From contig JANQSX010000206.1 of NCBI GenBank assembly GCA_028279085.1, forward strand, positions 1 through 8,816: a DNA stretch of 8,816 bases. The letters are read 5' to 3'. Position numbers and translations under genes: made by a program. Source of the DNA: Bdellovibrionales bacterium. GTDB lineage: Bacteria > Bdellovibrionota > Bdellovibrionia > Bdellovibrionales > UBA1609. The notes beneath the pieces were generated by a model that was not told the DNA's origin, made no database searches, and worked only from the letters and a program-made list of their open reading frames with translations. This document shows positions 1 to 5,526 of the stretch, one piece after another (the stretch's first letter is position 1; every line of letters begins with the position of its first letter).

Positions 1-390
1 AGGTACCAAAGAACCTCCCGCTCCCTCTATTACTATAGGGAAAGAACAGTCAGGGCAGTTTATTTTTTCTATTTCTATTTTTATTCCCTCTTTATAAGCC
101 GCTTGATTAGGAGAAAGGGGATTTTTTAAAGTATAAGTAGAAGGGTAAATATGTTCTTTGGGAATAAAACGACTCATAATTTCATTATCTGTCCCGGGAA
201 GAATATTTTTATCTGCTGTAGAAATATTATCAAAATAACCGGCTTGAATAGGTTTCCAATAGTGAGCCGACCAAGCCAGACAAAGCCCGACTGACACAAT
301 TGTTTTTCCCACATCTGTATCTGTACCTGTTATAAAAACTCTTTTATTCTTATTAAGAATATTTTTATTTAGGAATGACTCATTATTCAT
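1..390 (-). CDS. bioD: ATP-dependent dethiobiotin synthetase BioD (partial, C-terminus off the left edge)
   Basis: Reading the minus strand from the ATG at 388-390 gives 130 codons that stay open to the window edge. The protein therefore lacks its C-terminal part here; full BioD is usually about 220-240 residues. The P-loop GTDTDVGKT lies at residues 22-30, the conserved YWKPIQAG with the substrate-binding lysine at 44-51, and the EGAGG stretch followed by VP at 122-130. These are hallmark BioD motifs. The cytosolic enzyme closes the ureido ring of 7,8-diaminopelargonic acid with CO2 and ATP to give dethiobiotin. The start lies 9 nt after the bioF stop, so the two are almost certainly co-transcribed; only a weak GAG about 10 nt upstream could serve as ribosome site. 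About 16 residues precede the usual N-terminus of the family, so a later non-ATG start is conceivable. bioA could follow off the edge, but this cannot be seen. Confidence 0.93.
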   Translation of the reverse strand, partial: MNNESFLNKNILNKNKRVFITGTDTDVGKTIVSVGLCLAWSAHYWKPIQAGYFDNISTADKNILPGTDNEIMSRFIPKEHIYPSTYTLKNPLSPNQAAYKEGIKIEIEKINCPDCSFPIVIEGAGGSLVP

Positions 391-399
391 ATTAATATC

Positions 400-1533
400 T
401 CATTTCACTTTCAATCCTTGTTTTAAATCAAAAACTAATTGTTTCAACTGCTTATAAGTATGATTATAGTGAATGCAAATTCTCAATCTTTCTTTTCCTT
501 TTGGCACTGTAGGATAACGAATAGCTCTTATATCATATCCTTTTTTTTGTAATTTTTTTTCCAACAACAGAGCAGATGAGGTACTGCCGGTTATAATAGG
601 TACAATTACACTTTCCGAATCTCCAATATTAGCAAATTTTTTCACTTGTTCTCTAAAAAATTGAGATTTTTTCTTTAAAGATTCCCTCATTTGAGGGTTA
701 TTTATTAAAATATTTAACACACATTTTATATAAAACAACAACACAGGAGAAGGAGCAGTAGTATAAATAAAAGGACGACATTTATTAACCAAATATTTCT
801 TTAAACTCTCAGGACCTACTACAAAAGCACCACTTGCAGAAAGCGCTTTCCCGCAAGGATGCACACTAATAATATGATCTCTTTTTTTTAATAAAGAACA
901 TAAGCCTCTTCCATTTGAACCGTAGAGCCCTGTTGCGTGTGCTTCATCTACAATCAACAGAGCTTGATATTTTAAAGCTAGATCAGATAACTCTTTTAAA
1001 GGAGCAAAATCCCCATCCATGCTAAAAAGGCTTTCTGCAATAATTACTTTATTTTTTCTTTTTTCTTTTTTTAAAAGTGTTTCCAGTTCATTTAGGTTCT
1101 TGTGAGCGTAAATATGACAAGGGCTACGGCTTAATCGGCATCCATCAATTAAACTGGCATGATTCATTTGATCGGAAAAGATTACAGAATCTTTGCAAAG
1201 AGTACTGATAAGTCCCAGATTCGCTAAGTAACCGGAACCAAAAAATAGAGCCGGATAGCCTATCCATTTTTTAAATAAGTCTTCTGTTTCCTTGTGCCAA
1301 ATAGTATGCCCTCTAATAAGACGGGAAGCACCGGAACCAAGAGGCAGTTTATTCTTTAAAGCTTGAATTAATAATTTTCGTAGGCCGGAATGATTAGCTA
1401 AAGAAAGATAATCATTAGAGCTAAAATCAAGCCCTGTTGGTAAACATAATTGCCGACTTAAATTTTTACTGTTAAGGCTTACTAATTCTTTTTCCCATTT
1501 TTTAATCCAGGCAGATCTTTTTTTCATATTCAT
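400..1533 (-). CDS. bioF: 8-amino-7-oxononanoate synthase BioF
   Basis: This is a 377-residue fold-type I PLP enzyme of the alpha-oxoamine synthase family. It condenses pimeloyl-ACP/CoA with L-alanine to make 7-keto-8-aminopelargonate, the first dedicated step of biotin ring assembly. Visible motifs are FSSNDYLSLA (38-47), GSGASRLIRG (66-75), the NHAS segment with the PLP-stacking His125, VDEAHATG (195-202, Asp196 contacting the PLP nitrogen) and CGKALSASG with the likely Schiff-base Lys229. Length is normal (E. coli about 384). The start is ambiguous. ATG at 1531-1533 gives MNMKK, but the GTGGGAA stretch just upstream sits at a better ribosome-site distance from the second ATG at 1525-1527. 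The gene lies 66 nt downstream of bioB and 9 nt upstream of bioD. That gap is largely filled by a palindromic repeat whose edge supplies the ribosome-site region. Three runs of eight A occur in the coding strand (541-548, 553-560, 882-889). A KBL/SPT relative is less likely given the bio neighbours. Confidence 0.95.
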   Translation of the reverse strand: MNMKKRSAWIKKWEKELVSLNSKNLSRQLCLPTGLDFSSNDYLSLANHSGLRKLLIQALKNKLPLGSGASRLIRGHTIWHKETEDLFKKWIGYPALFFGSGYLANLGLISTLCKDSVIFSDQMNHASLIDGCRLSRSPCHIYAHKNLNELETLLKKEKRKNKVIIAESLFSMDGDFAPLKELSDLALKYQALLIVDEAHATGLYGSNGRGLCSLLKKRDHIISVHPCGKALSASGAFVVGPESLKKYLVNKCRPFIYTTAPSPVLLFYIKCVLNILINNPQMRESLKKKSQFFREQVKKFANIGDSESVIVPIITGSTSSALLLEKKLQKKGYDIRAIRYPTVPKGKERLRICIHYNHTYKQLKQLVFDLKQGLKVK

Positions 1534-1540
1534 TTCCCAC

Positions 1541-1596
1541 CGGCGAAAGCTGTCATTCCGGCGAAAGCCGTCATTCCGGACTTGATCCGGAATGAC
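1541..1596. repeat. Palindromic GTCATTCCGG-type dispersed repeat between bioB and bioF
   Basis: The 66-nt bioB-bioF gap is mostly made of this element. Positions 1570-1596 form a perfect inverted repeat: GTCATTCCGGA, loop CTTGA, TCCGGAATGAC (11-bp stem, 5-nt loop). Before it are two degenerate copies of a CCGGCGAAAGC(C/T)G unit with TGTCATT between them (1540-1552 and 1558-1570). In one, CGGC and GCCG flank a GAAA loop. The composition is clearly more G+C-rich than its surroundings. Similar GTCATTCC...GGAATGAC elements are widespread intergenic repeats in several proteobacterial groups (general knowledge, not a search result). The hairpin starts 3 nt after the bioB stop in transcript order and is not followed by a U-tract. 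It looks more like an mRNA-stabilising or processing structure than a terminator. Confidence 0.8.
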
Positions 1597-1599
1597 CGA

Positions 1600-2580
1600 T
1601 TAAGAAGGTTGTTGAGCCACTTTATCGGAAGAAGATAAATTAAGTCGTTCAAACATTTGTTGATCCTCCGATAAATCAGGGTTAGCAGAAGTTAAAAGCT
1701 TATCTCCAATAAAAATGGAATTAGCACCAGCAAAAAAACAAAGAAATTGGTCAGACTCTGTCATGCCTTCTCTACCGGCACTAAGTCGAATCATAGACTT
1801 AGGCATGATAAGACGAGCTGTAGCAACTACACGCACTACTTCCAAAGTAGGTACAGTCTTTTGTTTTTCTAAAGGCGTACCAGGAATGGGAATGAGTTTA
1901 TTAATGGTAACACTTTCCGGCTGAGGATCAAAAACAGCTAATTGATGTAAAAATTCAATTCTATCTTGTTCTGTTTCCCCCATTCCCAAAATACCACCCG
2001 TACAAACAGTAATACCCGCTTCCCGAACATTATGGATAGTTTGAATACGATCTTCATACTTACGAGTAGTAATAATATTGGGATAAAAGTTTTCAGAACA
2101 ATCTATATTGTGATTGTAAGCGTAAAGCCCAGCTTCCTTCAGCTTTTGTGCCTGTGACTTAGTGAGCATTCCCAAAGTACAACATACTTCCATGTCTAAT
2201 TTCCGAACAGCTTTTACCATACCCAAAACCCGATCAAATAGAGGACCGTCTCTTACTTCTCTCCAGGCCGCTCCCATACAAAAACGGGTAGCGCCTTTCG
2301 CTTTAGCCGCTTTAGCGGCGGAAACAACATCATCCAGTTCCATAAGCTTTTCTTTTTCCACTCCGGTTTGGTAATGAGCGGACTGAGGACAATAAGAACA
2401 ATTTTCAGGGCAGCCTCCCGTCTTGATAGAGAGAAGCATACTGGTTTGTATCTTATGAGGATCAAAGTTTTCTCTATGCACTTGATGCGCTCTATGCAAC
2501 AAGTCTGTCATAGGCAGATGATAAATATTTTTTATCTTATTAATAGAAAGAGATGAATCATTATGTATTGACATAGTCAT
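1600..2580 (-). CDS. bioB: Biotin synthase BioB (radical SAM)
   Basis: A 326-residue radical-SAM sulfur insertase that converts dethiobiotin to biotin in the cytosol. The [4Fe-4S] motif CPENCSYC places the cluster cysteines at 57, 61 and 64. Cysteines expected to hold the sacrificial [2Fe-2S] cluster are in FCMGAAW (Cys101), EVCCTLG (Cys133) and TVCTGG (Cys193), with the partner arginine in MIRLSAGRE (Arg265). YNHNID (155-160) and the GILGMGE loop are also canonical. All catalytic residues are present and the length is typical. Start: ATG at 2578-2580 (MTMSI); an in-frame ATG two codons later is an alternative. Only a weak GAAG precedes it, and no convincing promoter is visible in the 42-nt gap to the upstream gene. 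The leader may therefore extend from the exported-protein pair. It heads the visible bioB-bioF-bioD series. I see no clear BirA-type or BioR-type operator next to it. Confidence 0.97.
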   Translation of the reverse strand: MTMSIHNDSSLSINKIKNIYHLPMTDLLHRAHQVHRENFDPHKIQTSMLLSIKTGGCPENCSYCPQSAHYQTGVEKEKLMELDDVVSAAKAAKAKGATRFCMGAAWREVRDGPLFDRVLGMVKAVRKLDMEVCCTLGMLTKSQAQKLKEAGLYAYNHNIDCSENFYPNIITTRKYEDRIQTIHNVREAGITVCTGGILGMGETEQDRIEFLHQLAVFDPQPESVTINKLIPIPGTPLEKQKTVPTLEVVRVVATARLIMPKSMIRLSAGREGMTESDQFLCFFAGANSIFIGDKLLTSANPDLSEDQQMFERLNLSSSDKVAQQPS

Positions 2581-2622
2581 ACTTCAAAATTAAGAAACAT
2601 TTTGGATATCAGAAAATCCGGT

Positions 2623-3045
2623 TTAAACCTTCCCGAATACATACACAAAGGAGTATCCATTTTCACATGCTGTATTACTGCGCCCTTCTATTTCTGTTTC
2701 GTTTATCAATAGTTCATCCCCTACTATATGCAGGACGAACGCAGGTTCACTCTCACTCAGTTTTGGATCAAATATTATCACTCTATCATCTTGTATTTTA
2801 TAAGTTCCCGTTTCATTCTCTACCTCTTTACTAAACTGTGTTACCATACTAGCTGATCCATCACTGTTCAATTTCAGTACGCTGGCTGTAACACCTGCCT
2901 GACCATCTGATTTCGCCCGACTTTTATGGCTATCGGCACTAAGTGATTGATCTCTGCAACCAGCTGCATTCCAGGCCCATGTTCCCACAACATCAGAAAA
3001 AGCGGAAAAAGGAAGAAGGATTAAAACAATTAATAAAAACTTCAT
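2623..3045 (-). CDS. Exported protein of unknown function (140 aa, signal peptide)
   Basis: I do not recognise a named family. Residues 1-17 are a clear Sec signal peptide: MKF, then a hydrophobic core, then SAFS before Asp18, fitting an A-x-S signal peptidase I site. The mature part is about 123 residues. It begins DVVGTWAWNAAGC and carries alternating short strands (SVLKLNSDGSASMV, GTYKIQDDRVIIFD, FVLHIVGDELLINE). This layout resembles small lipocalin-like beta-barrels, but that is an inference from pattern only. Two cysteines remain after cleavage (Cys30 and Cys127), placed to form a disulfide linking the two ends. A good ribosome site, AAGGAG, lies 6 nt before the ATG. The gene starts 20 nt after the stop of the small lipoprotein gene, so the two form an operon. 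Its stop lies 42 nt before bioB. Likely location is periplasm or cell exterior. Confidence 0.8.
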   Translation of the reverse strand: MKFLLIVLILLPFSAFSDVVGTWAWNAAGCRDQSLSADSHKSRAKSDGQAGVTASVLKLNSDGSASMVTQFSKEVENETGTYKIQDDRVIIFDPKLSESEPAFVLHIVGDELLINETEIEGRSNTACENGYSFVYVFGKV

Positions 3046-3065
3046 AGAATCTCCTTCAGGTTTTT

Positions 3066-3302
3066 TTATTCATCGCACCTTATATTGGTTTTCATATTTA
3101 TCAAGCTGTTTTTTAACTGATTTTCGTCAAGAATTTTACTTTGACTATCTATTTCTTCTTCAAACTCCTGTCTCATTTCATCGGTACAAGCTGCACCCAA
3201 TACTTCTTGTTTTAATTGTTCCGTGCTCTTTGAAGAGTCAGAATTTTTTGACTGACATCCACAAAACAAAAGAAATAGAAAAAAAACTATTATAGTTTTC
3301 AT
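3066..3302 (-). CDS. Small putative lipoprotein (78 aa)
   Basis: No family recognised. The N-terminus MKT plus a hydrophobic stretch ending LLFCGC then QSKNSDSS looks like a lipoprotein signal. Cys16 is the likely lipidated residue (Gly at -1, Cys at -2, Phe at -3, which is a relaxed lipobox), followed by a Ser-rich linker. The mature part of about 60 residues is highly charged and probably helical (DEMRQEFEEEIDSQSKILDE). It has two cysteines (39 and 76) flanked by acidic residues (ACTDE, IRCDE) that could form a disulfide. A clear ribosome site AGGAG lies 6 nt upstream of the ATG. It is the first gene of a pair with the 140-residue exported protein, and a sigma70-like promoter can be drawn upstream. 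The two small partners may act together at the envelope, but nothing in the sequence gives the function. Confidence 0.75.
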   Translation of the reverse strand: MKTIIVFFLFLLFCGCQSKNSDSSKSTEQLKQEVLGAACTDEMRQEFEEEIDSQSKILDENQLKNSLINMKTNIRCDE

Positions 3303-3322
3303 AAATACACTCCTAAAAAAAT

Positions 3323-3352
3323 AACATATACAATATCTATGTGTAGAGTCAA
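3323..3352 (-). promoter_or_regulatory. Sigma70-like promoter for the small lipoprotein/exported protein operon
   Basis: On the minus strand TTGACT (3347-3352) is followed, after 16 nt, by TATATG (3325-3330), or after 18 nt by TATGTT (3323-3328). Either is an acceptable -35/-10 pair. Transcription would begin near 3316-3318, just before the AGGAG ribosome site of the lipoprotein gene. The rest of the 186-bp divergent gap (3303-3488) is AT-rich. It holds the promoter of the plus-strand phosphoesterase and a short TGATA/TATCA inverted repeat (3376-3389) of unclear meaning. Confidence 0.5.
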
Positions 3353-3453
3353 ATAATAACTAAAAAAAAGTCAAGTGATAATAATATCATCCAAATATCA
3401 TACCTTAAAATAAATGCTTTTAAATAACAATTGATTAAAAAATCTTTTTTATT

Positions 3454-3482
3454 TTGTCTATTCAGTTTATTTTTTAGATAAT
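3454..3482 (+). promoter_or_regulatory. Sigma70-like promoter abutting the phosphoesterase start codon (leaderless)
   Basis: TTGTCT (3454-3459), a 17-nt spacer and GATAAT (3477-3482) make a good -35/-10 pair. The -10 ends only 6 nt before the ATG at 3489. Initiation at the normal distance would fall on or within a base or two of the A of the start codon. No Shine-Dalgarno-like sequence lies between them, so a leaderless mRNA is predicted. Confidence 0.55.
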
Positions 3483-3488
3483 TCTATT

Positions 3489-4124
3489 ATGAAATTTGTT
3501 TTTCTTTCTGATACACACAGTAAACATGATCAAGTTACAGTCCCTGAGGGAGATTGTCTGGTACATTGCGGAGATATGAGTTCCAGGGGGGATTTGTATG
3601 AAATAGAAAAATTCTCCTTATTTATAAAAAAACTACCTCATAAACATAAAATTATTATTGCCGGTAATCATGACTTTTCCTTTGAAGATGAAAGAAAACA
3701 AGAAGCGGAAGAACTTATCAAGACCGCTGGAGCAATATACCTCAATGACTCAGGTACTCAAATTGAAGGAGTAAATTTCTGGGGTTCACCTGTTCAACCT
3801 TGGTTCTATGCTTGGGCTTTTAATCGCGAAAGAGGGCAAGAAATAAAACAACATTGGGATTTAATTCCGGCAAATACAGATGTATTGATGACACATGGAC
3901 CTCCTTATGGAATTTTGGATAAAACCCTTTTGGGCAAACTGGTAGGTTGTGAGGAATTATTGAAAAAAGTAAAAGAAGTAAAACCCAAAATACACGCTTT
4001 TGGTCATATCCATGAATCCGCCGGAGTTCTTGAAAAGGACGGAACTATTTTCATAAATGCCTCTAATTTAAATCGTCAATATCAGTATCAAAACCCACCT
4101 ATTGAACTTGATTATCCTAAATAA
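3489..4124 (+). CDS. Calcineurin-like metallophosphoesterase, MPPED/UPF0046 type
   Basis: A 211-residue cytosolic metallophosphoesterase with the full metal-binding set in order: SDTH (Asp8, His10), HCGDMSSRGD (Asp29), AGNHD (Asn60, His61), MTHGPP (His136) and FGHIHES (His173, His175). The compact size and the combination of FWGSPVQPWF, THGPPYGILD and GHIHE match the MPPED1/MPPED2-like branch of the superfamily. Members of that branch bind two metal ions and hydrolyse phosphodiesters, including cyclic nucleotides in vitro; the physiological substrate is not readable here. In some animal MPPED proteins one metal-ligand histidine is replaced, but here it is intact, so activity is expected. There is no signal peptide. 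It is a single-gene unit, divergent from the lipoprotein operon and convergent with the ATPase gene, with only 19 nt between the two stops. No ribosome site precedes the ATG (see the promoter entry). Confidence 0.9.
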   Translation: MKFVFLSDTHSKHDQVTVPEGDCLVHCGDMSSRGDLYEIEKFSLFIKKLPHKHKIIIAGNHDFSFEDERKQEAEELIKTAGAIYLNDSGTQIEGVNFWGSPVQPWFYAWAFNRERGQEIKQHWDLIPANTDVLMTHGPPYGILDKTLLGKLVGCEELLKKVKEVKPKIHAFGHIHESAGVLEKDGTIFINASNLNRQYQYQNPPIELDYPK

Positions 4125-4143
4125 GCAATTCGGAATTTTTAAT

Positions 4144-5280
4144 TCATAAAAACAAGGCCATTTTTTTTAAAAATTTTTCTACAGGTATAATTTGAATATC
4201 ATTTAAAACATAACTTTTCTTACCCATATACAGTAAAAAAGCATCCGCTCTAGGATAATCTTTGGAAAACTCTAACAGTCCTTTATAATTCTGAGGTCTG
4301 ATTCTATCAGAAAGTTTAACTTCAATCGCTTTTAATCCTCTTTCTCCATAAAGAACAAAATCCACTTCATTTTTATGATCTTGCGTGCGCCAGTAAAAGA
4401 TTTCATAATCCCAGTTTTTATAACTATTCTGGGCCGTGATTTCCTGTAGAACAAGTGTTTCCAGAGCTGCACCTTCCCCTTCCCGTGTAGATTCAAGAGG
4501 ACCTTTAGGACGAAGGGTTTGAAAAACACCCACATCAAAAAAATAAAATTTAAGACTTTGAATTAATTTCCTTTTTCTTTTTTTCACAAAAGGTTTTAAC
4601 TCATAAGAAAGAAGTGTATCTCTTAAGATAGAAAAATAAGATTCCACCACTTTCCGATTGACAGAACACTCTCTTGAAACATTTGTAATATTTAAAACAC
4701 TTCCTTGAGAAAAGCTGGCCGCTTCCAGAAATCGCGAAAAATTAGGTAAGCTCCTGGTTAAACCTTCCTGCTGAATTTCTTCTTTTAAGTAAGTGTGAAC
4801 ATAGCTGTTTAAAAACTTTTTCGGATTTTTTGTTTTGTAAGCCATAGGAAGATGTCCACAGGCTAAAGATTTTTTTAGAGAAAAGTCTTTTCCCAACTCC
4901 TCTGCCGTTAAAGGGTACATATACTCCGTGATAGCACGACCAGCCAGTAAATTCACATTCTTTGACTTAAGTTTTCTGGCACTGGAACCTGTTAAGATAA
5001 ATTTTAATTTTCTTTTTTCAATCAATCGATGAACTTCATTTAAAAGCATAGGAATTTTTTGAATTTCATCAATGATAACCCATTGTTTAAAAGAGCTGGG
5101 AACATAACGGGAAAGCAAATGGGGAGAAGCTATTAACTTTGTATATATTTCGGAGTCCAGTAGATCAAACAAAAGAGCTTTTTTATATGTATGTTTAACG
5201 AAAGAGGATTTGCCCACTCCACGAGGACCCAATAAAAAATAACTTTGTTCAGAAGAGGGTTTTAGTTTTCTAGAATACAT
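4144..5280 (-). CDS. AAA_14/DUF4143 family ATPase with PD-(D/E)XK-like C-terminus
   Basis: A 378-residue protein with the architecture of the AAA_14 plus DUF4143 family. A short N-terminus leads into Walker A GPRGVGKS (18-25), Walker B WVIIDEIQKIP (67-77) and sensor-1-like FILTGSSARKLK (94-105). A middle helical/winged-helix-like segment covers about 180-225 (SVLNITNVSRECSVNRKVVESYF). The C-terminal domain contains NEVDFVL (Asp307) and AIEVK (Glu320, Lys322), the D-ExK pattern of the PD-(D/E)XK nuclease fold. Length is typical and no catalytic motif is lost. The family is known as a variable, often multi-copy set of ATPases in many bacteria and archaea. Its role is unsettled; nucleic-acid transactions or defence are suggested only by fold. 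The N-terminal start MYSRKL is natural for the family. No ribosome site is near the ATG. Two palindromic repeats lie upstream of its predicted promoter. Confidence 0.88.
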   Translation of the reverse strand: MYSRKLKPSSEQSYFLLGPRGVGKSSFVKHTYKKALLFDLLDSEIYTKLIASPHLLSRYVPSSFKQWVIIDEIQKIPMLLNEVHRLIEKRKLKFILTGSSARKLKSKNVNLLAGRAITEYMYPLTAEELGKDFSLKKSLACGHLPMAYKTKNPKKFLNSYVHTYLKEEIQQEGLTRSLPNFSRFLEAASFSQGSVLNITNVSRECSVNRKVVESYFSILRDTLLSYELKPFVKKRKRKLIQSLKFYFFDVGVFQTLRPKGPLESTREGEGAALETLVLQEITAQNSYKNWDYEIFYWRTQDHKNEVDFVLYGERGLKAIEVKLSDRIRPQNYKGLLEFSKDYPRADAFLLYMGKKSYVLNDIQIIPVEKFLKKMALFL

Positions 5281-5286
5281 GATTTA

Positions 5287-5316
5287 ATAATGCCTTATTT
5301 CCGGATGACACTTCAA
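5287..5316 (-). promoter_or_regulatory. Candidate promoter abutting the ATPase start codon (leaderless)
   Basis: On the minus strand TTGAAG (5311-5316), an 18-nt spacer and CATTAT (5287-5292) can serve as -35/-10. The -10 ends 6 nt before the ATG at 5278-5280, the same distance as at the phosphoesterase. The only purine-rich element upstream, AAGG, is about 13 nt from the ATG, too far for a normal ribosome site. Both hexamers are 4/6 matches, so the call rests partly on the repeated spacing. Confidence 0.35.
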
Positions 5317-5326
5317 GAAAAAATAT

Positions 5327-5386
5327 AAAATTGGAGTCTTAAACTCCAATTTTCATTAAATTTTGGAGTTTTAAACTCCCATTTTC
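5327..5386. repeat. Tandem pair of palindromic GGAGT-TTAA-ACTCC elements upstream of the ATPase
   Basis: Copy 1 is a perfect 11-bp inverted repeat: AAAATTGGAGT (5327-5337), loop CTTAA, ACTCCAATTTT (5343-5353). Copy 2 keeps the core GGAGT (5365-5369), loop TTTAA, ACTCC (5375-5379). Aligned as direct repeats, 5331-5354 and 5363-5386 match at 22 of 24 positions. The spacing is 32 bp, about three helical turns, so both face the same side of the DNA. They lie just upstream of the predicted -35 of the ATPase gene and over 100 bp from rph. An operator or protein-binding site is the simplest reading. Bidirectional terminators are unlikely because the flanking genes diverge from here. Confidence 0.75.
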
Positions 5387-5435
5387 CAGTGCTTCGGACA
5401 CGAATTGACTGTTTAGACAATCATAAGCCAAAAAA

Positions 5436-5455
5436 TAAAAGCATTTTTGCTTTTA
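5436..5455. repeat. Short AT-rich hairpin in the ATPase-rph gap
   Basis: TAAAAGCA (5436-5443), loop TTTT, TGCTTTTA (5448-5455) is a perfect 8-bp stem. Read on the minus strand it is followed by TTTTTT and resembles a weak terminator, but no minus-strand gene would end here. Its meaning is unknown. The rest of the 246-bp divergent gap (5281-5526) holds the ATPase promoter, the paired palindromes and a weak rph promoter; I see nothing else coding. Confidence 0.3.
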
Positions 5456-5491
5456 GTTCATTAATATACAAATATAGAAAACTCAAATTTC

Positions 5492-5520
5492 TTGAAATAA
5501 TTGAATAATTAAATTAAACA
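5492..5520 (+). promoter_or_regulatory. Weak candidate promoter abutting the rph start codon
   Basis: TTGAAA (5492-5497, 5/6 match), a 17-nt spacer and TAAACA (5515-5520, 3/6 match) precede the rph ATG at 5527. Again the -10-like hexamer ends exactly 6 nt before the start. No Shine-Dalgarno-like sequence lies in the 30 nt before the ATG. An AATAAT at 5504-5509 could be an alternative -10 with a short leader, but it lacks a -35 at the right distance. Confidence 0.28.
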
Positions 5521-5526
5521 ACTTAT

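Noticed and set aside
2620..2629. Perfect palindrome GGTTTAAACC upstream of bioB, containing BirA-like half-sites
   Set aside because: The half-sites are in the reverse order and overlap instead of being separated by the long BirA spacer. The palindrome covers the stop codon of the upstream gene, so it is probably chance.
3472..3481. TTTTAGATAA, one mismatch from the BioR biotin-regulator consensus
   Set aside because: It lies before the phosphoesterase gene, not before a bio gene, and overlaps its -10 element in a very AT-rich stretch. A chance match is likely.
4125..4143. AATTCGGAATTTTT as a terminator between the phosphoesterase and ATPase genes
   Set aside because: The stem is only four A/T pairs around a 3-nt loop, too weak to support.
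5293..5310. TGTCATCCGGAA upstream of the ATPase as a second copy of the bioB-bioF repeat
   Set aside because: Only about ten bases resemble the repeat, one T is missing and no inverted arm is present.
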